Source of the DNA: Chryseobacterium sp. KACC 21268
GTDB taxonomy: Bacteria > Bacteroidota > Bacteroidia > Flavobacteriales > Weeksellaceae
Assembly: GCA_028736075.1 (NCBI GenBank)
Contig: CP117875.1
Location: forward strand, 2,914,001 to 2,978,000
Length of the DNA stretch: 64,000 nt
Direction: 5' to 3'
Part shown: one piece after another, positions 25,229 to 33,164 of the stretch
Numbering within the stretch: the stretch's first letter is position 1
Layout of the letters: every line of letters begins with the position of its first letter
Notes under the pieces: model-generated
What the model saw: the letters and a program-made list of their open reading frames with translations, nothing else
The model's database searches: none
What the model was told of the DNA's origin: nothing
Position numbers and translations under genes: made by a program

Positions 25229-25534
25229 ATGAAGGTCGAGATTATCAATCTGATAACACAATGTGGCAGAAATCCTGAAGATTCAGCATCAGTCACCGGT
25301 ACATTGCACAGGGCGTGGATCGATATTAAAAATGCATTTGTGATCAGTGACCTTGAATCATCGACTTTGCAAAATGTAATGTTTGGAGAGAATGCAGCGA
25401 TTCAGTCCTACCAAGACGCTTTAGACACAAATGAACTAAATACTGAAAGCTTCAGTGTAATAGGTGATCAACTAAAAAGGATCAAGGATTCAGCTCAGGA
25501 ATTCAGGGGAATTGCTGAGAGTATCAAATCATAA
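25229..25534 (+). CDS. PA2169-type four-helix protein (DUF2383), N-terminally truncated
   Basis: The 101 residues match the C-terminal two thirds of PA2169-family ferritin-like four-helix proteins: INLITQCGRNPEDSASVTGTLHRAWIDIKNAF, then MFGENAAIQSYQDALD, ending in a helix before the stop. Full members have about 150 residues and begin with an additional helix pair that includes NDLIEI...RIEGY-type residues. That part is missing here, and the bases upstream show no frame that supplies it, so the gene has probably lost its 5' end by deletion. The ATG at 25229 is an internal methionine of the family, so translation is uncertain. Confidence 0.65.
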   Translation: MKVEIINLITQCGRNPEDSASVTGTLHRAWIDIKNAFVISDLESSTLQNVMFGENAAIQSYQDALDTNELNTESFSVIGDQLKRIKDSAQEFRGIAESIKS

Positions 25535-25561
25535 AAATTAGACATACAGATGAAGATACAG

Positions 25562-25588
25562 GACCGTAATATTTTCGGTCTTTTTTTG
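25562..25588 (+). terminator. Rho-independent terminator
   Basis: The stem GACCG (25562-25566) pairs with CGGTC (25576-25580) and is followed by seven T residues. It lies 28 nt after the PA2169-like stop. Confidence 0.75.
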
Positions 25589-25838
25589 CGTTTTACCTTG
25601 CGTAAATTCTTCTTCATTTTATTTAATTACCAAAAGAGATTATTAAGAGCTATCTGATATGGACGTCAAATAGTATAAGTCTTCTGTTCTTTCGCTTATA
25701 GTCTTAAATTTATTTTTCCTACTACCTTCTTTTGACTTAGACTTTTAAATAAGTTTACAACTATTATAAAAAAATAAATTAAGTAACAATTCAACTATTT
25801 TCTTTCTTGATCTGATATTTTTAAGTAATTTTACATTA

Positions 25839-25922
25839 TGCTTTAGGGGTATTCTGAAAAGAATTGAGAGAGTCCCTTTGAACCTGATACGGCTAACACC
25901 GACGTAGGGAAAAGCAATAAGT
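25839..25922 (+). ncRNA. TPP riboswitch (THI element)
   Basis: The conserved THI-box blocks are present in order: GGGGTATTCTGAAAAGAATTGAGA (25847-25870), CCCTTTGAACCTGATACGG (25876-25894) and CTAACACCGACGTAGGGAA (25895-25913). The outer helix P1 is formed by TGCTTT (25841-25846) with AAAGCA (25913-25918). It lies 67 nt upstream of thiM and should turn the operon off when thiamine pyrophosphate is plentiful. Confidence 0.95.
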
Positions 25923-25961
25923 CATTCACTTAAAAATGGCTGTTGTTTCTTTTATTTTTCC

Positions 25962-25971
25962 TAAAGCATTT
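25962..25971 (+). promoter_or_regulatory. Candidate expression-platform strand of the TPP riboswitch
   Basis: CCTAAAGCAT is the exact 10-nt complement of ATGCTTTAGG at 25840-25849, the 5' side of riboswitch helix P1. It sits 18 nt before the thiM start. Pairing of the two would open P1, so this can be the ligand-free alternative structure, which would leave the translation start in a different context. No T-run terminator is seen, suggesting translational control. Confidence 0.5.
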
Positions 25972-25989
25972 ATTTTAAAATATTTGAAT

Positions 25990-26784
25990 ATGGAAAATAA
26001 TCTTTGGAAACACATCCTTACTGTTAGAGAATCGTCCCCTCTCGTACACAGCATCACCAACTATGTAGTAATGAACAATACCGCTAATGCACTTCTTGCC
26101 ATCGGTGCCTCTCCTATTATGGCGCACGCCAAATCTGAAATGGAAGAAATGGTTTCGATTTCTCATTCTCTGGTCGTGAATATCGGGACATTGGATGAAT
26201 ATTGGGCAAAATCAATGTTACTGGCAGTGAAAAAAGCCAATTCATTAAACAAACCTTGGGTTCTGGATCCTGTTGGAGCTGGCGCCACTTCTTATCGCGA
26301 CACTGTACTAAGCGAACTTTTAACTTTGAATCCCACAGTAATCCGTGGAAATGCATCAGAAATCATTGCTTTGGCAAAGGCCAATGTCACAGCAACCAAA
26401 GGCGTTGACAGTACAGCCAAGAGCGACGAGGCCATAGAGGCAGCAAAAAATCTGGTTCGAAATTATGGTTCGATCGTCTGTATTTCTGGCGAGACAGATA
26501 TTATCATTAATGATAAACAAGGTATATTTTTAAAAAACGGCCACGAGATGATGACAAAAGTAACAGGACTTGGTTGTACTGCATCAGCACTGATAGGCGC
26601 ATTTGTTGGCGTCATCGAAAATAAAACAGAAGCTGTAGCCACGGCAATGAGCTTACTGAGTATTGCCGGTGAGTTGGCTTCTGATCTAAGTGTTGGACCG
26701 GGAAGTTTGCAGCTTCATATCATTGATAAGATTTTCAATATGACGGAAAAAGAATTTTCACATCATCTTAAACTAAGCTATTAA
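25990..26784 (+). CDS. thiM: Hydroxyethylthiazole kinase ThiM
   Basis: ThiM phosphorylates the salvaged thiazole (THZ) with ATP to THZ-phosphate. The 264-residue protein starts at the ATG at 25990. An ATG at 25936 in the same frame is rejected because it lies in the riboswitch expression region and adds an unrelated hydrophobic stretch. Seen motifs are HSITNYVVMNNTANALLAIGASPIMAHA (substrate site), LDPVGAGATSYR, ROOTED by GNASEI, and the catalytic/anion-hole segment VTGLGCTASALIGAF with the conserved Cys. It overlaps thiE by one base (TAATG) as the first gene of the thiamine salvage operon. Confidence 0.93.
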   Translation: MENNLWKHILTVRESSPLVHSITNYVVMNNTANALLAIGASPIMAHAKSEMEEMVSISHSLVVNIGTLDEYWAKSMLLAVKKANSLNKPWVLDPVGAGATSYRDTVLSELLTLNPTVIRGNASEIIALAKANVTATKGVDSTAKSDEAIEAAKNLVRNYGSIVCISGETDIIINDKQGIFLKNGHEMMTKVTGLGCTASALIGAFVGVIENKTEAVATAMSLLSIAGELASDLSVGPGSLQLHIIDKIFNMTEKEFSHHLKLSY

Positions 26785-27422
26785 TGAGCCTTCATCCAAA
26801 ATTTCCTTATCAGTTGTATTTGGTCATTTCTGAAAAAGATTGCTTAGGAAGAAACTTTCTGAAGGTTGCAAAAGAAGCTATCCTCGGCGGTGTTGACATC
26901 ATCCAGTTGCGTGAGAAAAATATTGGAAAGAAGGAATTTCTTCAAAAGGCATTGCAGCTAAAGGACGTTACAGAAAAATACAACATTCCGCTCATTATCA
27001 ATGATCACCCTGAAGTTGCGGAAAAAGCTGATGCCTTTGGAATTCACGTCGGAAATAATGATATATCCCCGACATCTTTGAGAGATCAATCATTCTTCAA
27101 AAACAAAATGATCGGCTACTCTATCGAGTACCTAGAACAGTTGGAAAATGAGCAAACCTCTACTTCAGATTATCTTGGAATAAGTCCGATATTCAGTACC
27201 AACACAAAAGAAGATACGGTGACTGAATGGGGAATTGATGGTCTTACGAAAATCAAAAGCTTAACAGACAAACCTTTGATTGCTATTGGAAATATCAATC
27301 TAGAAAATGCACAAATGATCATGAAAGCTGGCGCAAATTCCTTAGCGGTGGTCTCTGCAATATGCGCCTCCGAGAATCCACAGAAAACAGCTTCCGAACT
27401 TAAAAATGAAATATTGAAATGA
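26784..27422 (+). CDS. thiE: Thiamine phosphate synthase ThiE
   Basis: ThiE couples HMP-pyrophosphate and thiazole phosphate to thiamine phosphate. The 212-residue TIM-barrel protein shows GGVDIIQLREKN (pyrophosphate site), PLIINDHPEVAEKADAFGIHVGNND, GYSIEYLEQ, and the phosphate-binding end PLIAIGNINLENAQMIMKAGANSLAVVSAI. In many homologues the fourth block begins LGxxD; here GNNDIS is close to that. It overlaps thiM by 1 nt and thiD by 4 nt. Confidence 0.93.
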   Translation: MSLHPKFPYQLYLVISEKDCLGRNFLKVAKEAILGGVDIIQLREKNIGKKEFLQKALQLKDVTEKYNIPLIINDHPEVAEKADAFGIHVGNNDISPTSLRDQSFFKNKMIGYSIEYLEQLENEQTSTSDYLGISPIFSTNTKEDTVTEWGIDGLTKIKSLTDKPLIAIGNINLENAQMIMKAGANSLAVVSAICASENPQKTASELKNEILK

Positions 27423-28252
27423 AAAAATACACTTATCCTTCCGTATTGACAATCGCAGGTTTCGACGGAAGCGGTGGCGCAGGTATTCAAGCGGACATCA
27501 AGACTTTTTCGGCTTTGGGATGCTATGCCACATCTGTTCTCACAGCTTTACCAGTACAAAACACACAAGGCGTGAGGAAAATCTATCCTATTCCAATGGA
27601 AGCTGTCGAAGAGCAAATAGAAGCGGTGCTAGATGATATTTTTCCAAGGGCTATAAAAATTGGAATGGTTCATACACCAGAATTGGTGGAAACGATCGTT
27701 AATACACTAAGAAAATATCCAAAAATCCCAATTGTATTCGATCCCGTTATGGTTGCCACCAGCGGACACCGATTGATCGAAGAAGAGACCATCACCACCA
27801 TAGTAGAAAAGCTCTTTCCTATAGCCGAGATCATTACACCAAATATGGACGAAGCTACGATCCTGGCCGACATGAAAGTGAAAACTTTAGAAGATATGGA
27901 GAACGCAGGAAGAATCATTCTGAAATCTGGATGCAATAATATTCTGCTGAAAGGAGGCCATCAGGAATCGCCAATAATTACATCTTTATTATTAAACCAA
28001 AACGGTGAATTAACTTCTTTCGAAACTGAAAAATTTGTCACCAACAACACCCACGGATCCGGCTGTACGCTGTCTTCCGCAATTGCAGCTTTTCTGGCTC
28101 ATGGCGAAGATTTGAAAAGCGCTGTAACTCTTGCACAGGAATATGTTTTCGAAGCTATAAAAAATGGAAAAGACGTCGTCACCGGAAAAGGAAATGGTCC
28201 ACTCAATCACTTTTATAATCCAATTAAACTAATCAAAAATGAAATGGTCTGA
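27419..28252 (+). CDS. thiD: Bifunctional HMP/HMP-phosphate kinase ThiD
   Basis: ThiD phosphorylates hydroxymethylpyrimidine twice to HMP-PP, the partner of ThiE. The 277-residue ribokinase-fold protein has the start VLTIAGFDGSGGAGIQADIKTF, the segment IKIGMVHTPELVETI, VFDPVMVATSGHRLI, ITPNMDEATIL and the ATP/catalytic motif NTHGSGCTLSSAIAAFLA with the usual Asp position occupied by Ser-Gly-Cys context typical of ThiD. The start ATG overlaps the thiE stop, and its 3' end overlaps tenA by 14 nt. Confidence 0.93.
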   Translation: MKKYTYPSVLTIAGFDGSGGAGIQADIKTFSALGCYATSVLTALPVQNTQGVRKIYPIPMEAVEEQIEAVLDDIFPRAIKIGMVHTPELVETIVNTLRKYPKIPIVFDPVMVATSGHRLIEEETITTIVEKLFPIAEIITPNMDEATILADMKVKTLEDMENAGRIILKSGCNNILLKGGHQESPIITSLLLNQNGELTSFETEKFVTNNTHGSGCTLSSAIAAFLAHGEDLKSAVTLAQEYVFEAIKNGKDVVTGKGNGPLNHFYNPIKLIKNEMV

Positions 28253-28889
28253 ATCCGCTTGGCTACGAATTGAAGAACGATATCAATCAATATTGACAAT
28301 ACCTTTCATCTTAGAATTGTCTGATGGAAGCCTATCTAAGGAAAAGTTCCAGTTTTATATGGCGCAGGATTCTTTGTATCTTGAACATTTTGGTAGAGCT
28401 TTGTCGTTGATCGCAGCACGAGCCCATCATATAGATGATACATTAGAATATATGCGATATGCAGAAACGGCAATCGTAGTTGAAAATGCTTTGCACGAAT
28501 TTTATTTTGAGGATTTTGGATTGACTGAAAGAGGAAAGATGCAGCCAGTCTGTCATCATTACGTTCACTATCTGAAAAGCACAGCAGCTTTGGATCCGGT
28601 GGAAGTTGGAATGGCTGCAGTTCTGCCCTGCTTCTGGATCTACAAAAAAGTTGGGGATCATATCTACAACAACCTTCAATCTGACAACAATCCTTACCAG
28701 AAATGGATCGACACGTACGGCGGAGAGGAATTTGCTGAAGCTGTCCAAAAAGCCATCGACATCTGTAACAGAGTTGCCAATGAAACCACTCCAGCAATGA
28801 GAGAAAAGATGACGGAAGCGTTCATCACGGCTTCGATTATGGAATATCATTTTTGGGAAGCGGCGTATGATCTGAAGACGTGGATTTGA
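28239..28889 (+). CDS. tenA: Aminopyrimidine aminohydrolase TenA (thiaminase II)
   Basis: TenA hydrolyses aminomethylpyrimidine released from degraded thiamine, giving HMP for ThiD, so it completes a salvage route. The 216-residue helical protein contains FYMAQDSLYLEHFGRALSLIAARA, the active-site cysteine segment MAAVLPCFWIYKKVG, WIDTYGGEEFAEAV, and the late glutamate in EYHFWEAAYDLKTW. It begins within the last 14 nt of thiD and ends 30 nt before a strong terminator. No thiC or thiG is present in the window, so de novo synthesis is not shown. Confidence 0.92.
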   Translation: MKWSESAWLRIEERYQSILTIPFILELSDGSLSKEKFQFYMAQDSLYLEHFGRALSLIAARAHHIDDTLEYMRYAETAIVVENALHEFYFEDFGLTERGKMQPVCHHYVHYLKSTAALDPVEVGMAAVLPCFWIYKKVGDHIYNNLQSDNNPYQKWIDTYGGEEFAEAVQKAIDICNRVANETTPAMREKMTEAFITASIMEYHFWEAAYDLKTWI

Positions 28890-28919
28890 AAAAATAAATT
28901 TATTTCCATTTAAACATAG

Positions 28920-28953
28920 GAACGGGAGCAAAAATTTGCTCCCGTTCTTTTTT
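28920..28953 (+). terminator. Terminator of the thiamine operon
   Basis: GAACGGGAGCAAA (28920-28932) pairs perfectly with TTTGCTCCCGTTC (28935-28947), followed by TTTTTT. It lies 30 nt past the tenA stop. Confidence 0.92.
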
Positions 28954-28972
28954 AATCAAGTTCTATGTATAA

Positions 28973-31303
28973 TTATTTTCTTACAACTTTTTTGGAGATA
29001 GATTTTCCGTTGTTCAAAGTTGCATTCAAGATGTAAACGCCTCTTGGTAAATTGGAAAGATCTACTTTTTTGGAAGATGACCTCAATACACTTCTTCCAT
29101 TGAAATCAAAGACGTTAATGTCCTTTACATTTTCATTCAACACTGTCACATAATCAGATGTTGGATTTGGATAGATGACCAAATCAGAGTTTGATAAAAT
29201 ATTGATATCAACAGATAAAGTCTGCAAGTTGATCTTATATTGAATCAATCCCAAGTCAGATGTGCTGATATAAACATCAACTTTTTCGTCTGGCGTAAAA
29301 TCAATAGATGCAGATTCTGAAAACAGATAATTCAGATCTTCAGGTGAAATCTCGGTCCAAGCCTGACCAAAATCTTTGGAATAAACAATTCTCACTTGGG
29401 ATGGCGGATACGCATATCCATCACCTGTTCCATCCATAAAATTGGAAGTTGCGACGATGACACCGTTTTTATAAGGTGAAAATTCTGCATTGTTGATGAC
29501 ATTCCCATTGTAGACGTGATTCCACTTTATCCCTGCATCATCAGAGAGGAAAATTCCTTTTGTGGTCGAAAGCAGTAATTGATTTTTATTAAATGGATTA
29601 CTTTTGATATCATAAATATAATCATTGCCGGATTCCAAAACTCCCAAACCGCTTTCCGAAGCTGTCCAGGTTTGTCCGCCATCTGTCGTTTTGTAAACGT
29701 TATTATCCTGAGAAAGCAGAACATTATTCTCATTATTTTCATCGACGATGATTCCAAAGACAACACCGAAAGAAGGAAGAATTACTTCTTCGCTGGTAAT
29801 GGCACTCATATCAGTGAAATCAAATTTTCTGACAGACTCACTGAAAGACACCCAAGCATGATCTGTATTCTGTTTAGAAGTCGCTATTTTCATGATATTA
29901 AGTCCAAAACCACTGTAACCTGTGGAATAATCTACACCGTGATTATTGCTCACAGCAAAGCTTGATCCCATAAAGCCACTTGTACTGATGTACACTCTTC
30001 CGGCAACTAATGGATCCGCAAAAAGCCCGTTATTGTTGAAATTTGGGAAGAAGTTAATTGGATGATGACCAATTGCAGTCTCTTCTCCAGATTGAAAATT
30101 TTTATGCATAAATCCTCTTCTCAGACCATAGTACAAATGCTTCTCCGTGCCTTTATGAAAACTGACTCTGCCTGTATTATTGGCAAATGGATTTTTGAAT
30201 CTTGTCATTGTAATACCACCGTCCAAAGAATGGAACGGATAGAAGTTGGAACTGATAATCACTTCACTATTATTTGAAGGATTGAAAGTTGCATTCAGTC
30301 CGTAATAGTATGTGTTTTCGAGATCATCATTGGGATGAACGTAATTCGTCCAGCTGTTTCCGCCATCTTTAGAAATGACGATCTCATTCTCTTCCAAGAT
30401 CAAGATCTCGTCATTGTTTTTTTGATTGATGACTATTTTCTGGATGCTGTTAGTGGAAAGGTCTGTCCAACTAATCGGGACAACGTTCCAAGTACTTCCA
30501 CCATCATTGGATCTGTAAAGATTTTGCCTTTGATCTTCTGACAGATAAAAACTTCCTAAAAACATTTTTTGAGGATCCGCTGGATCGAATGCTAGCGCTG
30601 AAAAATTAGTTCCGGCAAGTTTTTCTGTCCACGAACTTCCTGCATCTTCAGAAACGAATAATCCACCGTACTTCGTATCCGGCGAAAAACCTCTTGACAG
30701 AAAAATCTTTTTTGGATCTGATGGATGTATCGCCACGTTATTCACGTGAATCCCGTCATTGTCAAAACTCGAATATACTTTCTGCCAATTACCTCCTCCA
30801 TTTTCGGTGTAGAAAATATCTGTTGTCAAACCAAAATTAAACATAAATGTCGTGTGCAAAAGAATATTTTCCTGATCAGAACCGGTAACTGAATAAGAAA
30901 CAATCAGATTACCAGGCATTGATCCGTTCGGAGAATTGATATTTTTTACAACAGAGCCATTTGAAGGATCAATAATGATAATTTGATTATAAACCGAACC
31001 TTCCGCCTGAACAATGAAACTGAGATACTTTTGATCCTGAGTCCATTTCAGATCTTTGATGGTTCCAAAAATTTGGTCTATTGGGAATGAGTAGAGAACT
31101 TCCCAGTTTTGTCCATTGTCAGAACTTTTAACAACGTGATTGGTCACCGTATGCGCATATAAAACATTTGGTTTGACAGGATCGTAAGTCACATCGAAGA
31201 CCTGTCCGTAATTCGGCGAAGTCAATAATGTCATCTGAGCCAAAACTCTGTTCGAGAAACTGAAACAGATCACCATTAAAAAAAGAGTAAGAATTTTCTT
31301 CAT
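28973..31303 (-). CDS. Secreted BNR/sortilin-like beta-propeller protein with T9SS type A sorting domain
   Basis: The ATG at 31303 opens a normal signal peptide (MKKILTLFLMVICFSF...VLAQ); an in-frame ATG at 31348 only adds a hydrophobic stretch before it. The 776-residue protein carries many BNR/Asp-box-like repeats of the kind SxDxGxxWxxV (SSDNGQNWEVL, SEDAGSSWTEKL, SNDGGSTWNVV, TTDGGQTWTAS, SDDAGIKWNHV), which form a VPS10/sortilin- or sialidase-type propeller. The last 75 residues are a type A sorting domain (NPTSDYVTV...NLPRGVYILNATLNNGKSISKKVVRK), used for T9SS export and attachment to the cell surface. No sialidase catalytic set is seen, so an adhesive or binding role is more likely. 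A tandem GTGACA site lies 61 nt upstream. Confidence 0.85.
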   Translation of the reverse strand: MKKILTLFLMVICFSFSNRVLAQMTLLTSPNYGQVFDVTYDPVKPNVLYAHTVTNHVVKSSDNGQNWEVLYSFPIDQIFGTIKDLKWTQDQKYLSFIVQAEGSVYNQIIIIDPSNGSVVKNINSPNGSMPGNLIVSYSVTGSDQENILLHTTFMFNFGLTTDIFYTENGGGNWQKVYSSFDNDGIHVNNVAIHPSDPKKIFLSRGFSPDTKYGGLFVSEDAGSSWTEKLAGTNFSALAFDPADPQKMFLGSFYLSEDQRQNLYRSNDGGSTWNVVPISWTDLSTNSIQKIVINQKNNDEILILEENEIVISKDGGNSWTNYVHPNDDLENTYYYGLNATFNPSNNSEVIISSNFYPFHSLDGGITMTRFKNPFANNTGRVSFHKGTEKHLYYGLRRGFMHKNFQSGEETAIGHHPINFFPNFNNNGLFADPLVAGRVYISTSGFMGSSFAVSNNHGVDYSTGYSGFGLNIMKIATSKQNTDHAWVSFSESVRKFDFTDMSAITSEEVILPSFGVVFGIIVDENNENNVLLSQDNNVYKTTDGGQTWTASESGLGVLESGNDYIYDIKSNPFNKNQLLLSTTKGIFLSDDAGIKWNHVYNGNVINNAEFSPYKNGVIVATSNFMDGTGDGYAYPPSQVRIVYSKDFGQAWTEISPEDLNYLFSESASIDFTPDEKVDVYISTSDLGLIQYKINLQTLSVDINILSNSDLVIYPNPTSDYVTVLNENVKDINVFDFNGRSVLRSSSKKVDLSNLPRGVYILNATLNNGKSISKKVVRK

Positions 31304-31364
31304 AATCAAAAATTTATTTAATGTAAAATTGATGAAAAAGAGAAACAATCCTACAAATTATGGC

Positions 31365-31380
31365 GTGACATATTGTGACA
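31365..31380 (-). promoter_or_regulatory. Tandem GTGACA direct repeat upstream of BNR gene
   Basis: GTGACA occurs at 31365-31370 and 31375-31380, one helical turn apart. It lies 61 nt before the start codon of the BNR gene. The same pair with the same spacing and nearly the same distance is upstream of the FG-GAP gene (34713-34728). Confidence 0.6.
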
Positions 31381-31411
31381 ACATTGATTTTTATTCGTGA
31401 CCAACAATAAT

Positions 31412-33040
31412 CTAAATCGCTGATATATAATCGAATAAATTAATTCCATCAGTCAAATTCAGTTTTTTGGAAATTCTTTCCTTTCTTTTCCTGCAGGATT
31501 CTGGACTTATGTTTAGGATGGACGCAATTTCTTTGTGACTTAAATTCATATAAAGATAACAGATGAATCTGATCTCGGAAGAACTCAGATCTGGATGTCT
31601 TTCTTTCAAAGTTGTAATGAAATTTTGATTCACGCCTTCGAAATGTTTGAAAAAACTATCCCATTGATTATTGTTCTTCAACTGAATTTTCAAATCCTTG
31701 ATCGATTTTACCAGATGGGAATTATTCGAAATTTCCGGTTGATTGATGATGGCCTCAATGATCTCCTCCACCACATCATTTCTGCTGGAAATCGTCAAAG
31801 CCTGTGATGTCAATTGTCGGTTTTGATGTTCTATTTCGTTTTTGAGACGCTCTTTTTCGAGCAAAGACAAAGTCTCCTGTTCTTTTAACTGCTGGGTCAG
31901 AATCAGATTGTCGCTTTGCTTTTTCTCAAATTCGAGTTGCGTGATTGTTTTCTGTTGTTTGTATTTGATCGAATTGTTGTAAAGAAAAAGAAGCACCAAC
32001 AAAATGATGATAATGGCAGAAGCAATGATGACATAGAAAATTTTTCTTTCATCTTTCAAACGCTGTTGGCTTTCTTTCAGTTCAAATTGGTAATTCTGCA
32101 TTTCGAACTTGATCTTCCCATTGTTGAACAAAGCAGAATTGTTAATTTTAGAAATCGAATCATTGACCACGATCACAGAATCCTTATACTTCAGAGACTC
32201 ATCATAATTCTTGGTTTCTGCATTGATCTTAGAAAGATAATTGTAGATTTCTTCCCTATTATTAATATTTGGCGAGAGTTTTCGCGCTTCCAGTGCCATA
32301 GATTTGGCTTGCGCATAATCACCTTTTTTCTCGCTGATCTGAGCCTTGATCAATAGAATAAAAACCAGATTTTCAGTTTGATTTTCAACTTCTAGTTTAG
32401 GAATGAGATAATCAATGATGGCTTCGGAATCTTTAAATTTTTTCTTCAGATAGAGATTTTCCGCAAGAGCCATTTTGTTCATAATGTTGACTTTTGGATC
32501 ATCTTTAGTCAAAGTTTCCGCCTCCTGAATATATTTATAAGCTTCATTGGTTTTGTTCAATTTGTTCAAAACCAGACCAAGGTTTACAGCATAAGCCCCA
32601 GCTTTTTCGTTTCGTTTGTTTTCTTTTGCGGTTTGGTAGGCTTTTAGAAAATATTCGTAGGCTTTCTGATTATTTTTCTCTTCAAAGTAGAGAATCGCAA
32701 TGTTGTTTACGACCGTCATCACGTGCTTTTTATCTGGCATATTGGTCGCGATGTCATAAGCTTCTAAATAAAATTTCAGAGCTTCACCAAAGTCCGTCAT
32801 CAGATAATAATTCAGACCGATATTATTGGTTGCACGAAAATTAGCTTTATTCCATTTCTTATGTTCCGAAACTGTTTTCACACGGATCAGCATTTCCAGG
32901 GACTTCGTATGTTGCTTTTTAAACATTTTTTGAATGGCAGAATCTATGATGACCTCACATTCTTTCTCTGATTGTCCAAATATTTTCGAAGGCAGAACAA
33001 AAAGTATGATTAGGGGTATTATTCTCAGTAATAATTTCAT
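31412..33040 (-). CDS. TPR-TM-LuxR-type regulator
   Basis: The 542-residue protein has a signal-peptide-like N-terminus (residues 1-22). It is followed by about seven TPR units between residues 30 and 300 (for instance NNIAILYFEEKNNQKAYEYFLKAYQTAKE). One membrane helix lies at about 335-353 (IFYVIIASAIIIILLVLLFLY), then comes a coiled coil of about 70 residues. The C-terminal LuxR-like helix-turn-helix (DLSSSEIRFICYLYMNLSHKEIASILNISPESCRKRKERISKKLNL) completes it. Such proteins sense through periplasmic TPRs and bind DNA from the cytoplasmic side. It lies between two T9SS-secreted genes that share a tandem repeat motif, so it is the obvious candidate regulator. Confidence 0.85.
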   Translation of the reverse strand: MKLLLRIIPLIILFVLPSKIFGQSEKECEVIIDSAIQKMFKKQHTKSLEMLIRVKTVSEHKKWNKANFRATNNIGLNYYLMTDFGEALKFYLEAYDIATNMPDKKHVMTVVNNIAILYFEEKNNQKAYEYFLKAYQTAKENKRNEKAGAYAVNLGLVLNKLNKTNEAYKYIQEAETLTKDDPKVNIMNKMALAENLYLKKKFKDSEAIIDYLIPKLEVENQTENLVFILLIKAQISEKKGDYAQAKSMALEARKLSPNINNREEIYNYLSKINAETKNYDESLKYKDSVIVVNDSISKINNSALFNNGKIKFEMQNYQFELKESQQRLKDERKIFYVIIASAIIIILLVLLFLYNNSIKYKQQKTITQLEFEKKQSDNLILTQQLKEQETLSLLEKERLKNEIEHQNRQLTSQALTISSRNDVVEEIIEAIINQPEISNNSHLVKSIKDLKIQLKNNNQWDSFFKHFEGVNQNFITTLKERHPDLSSSEIRFICYLYMNLSHKEIASILNISPESCRKRKERISKKLNLTDGINLFDYISAI

Positions 33041-33127
33041 CTTGCATCAAAATCGTTTAACGAAATATAGATATAATTAATTTTAAAAGCAAAAGATGAC
33101 AATATGAATATATATTTTTAAAATTAA

Positions 33128-33158
33128 AATCGGTCTTAAAATTAATTCAAGACCGATT
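33128..33158 (-). terminator. Terminator of the FG-GAP gene
   Basis: AATCGGTCTT (33128-33137) is complementary to AAGACCGATT (33149-33158). On the minus strand a T-rich run follows, directly after the stop at 33165. Confidence 0.8.
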
Positions 33159-33164
33159 CATAAA

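Noticed and set aside
25936-25989. thiM start at 25936
   Set aside because: The extra 18 residues fall in the riboswitch expression region and do not belong to the ThiM fold.
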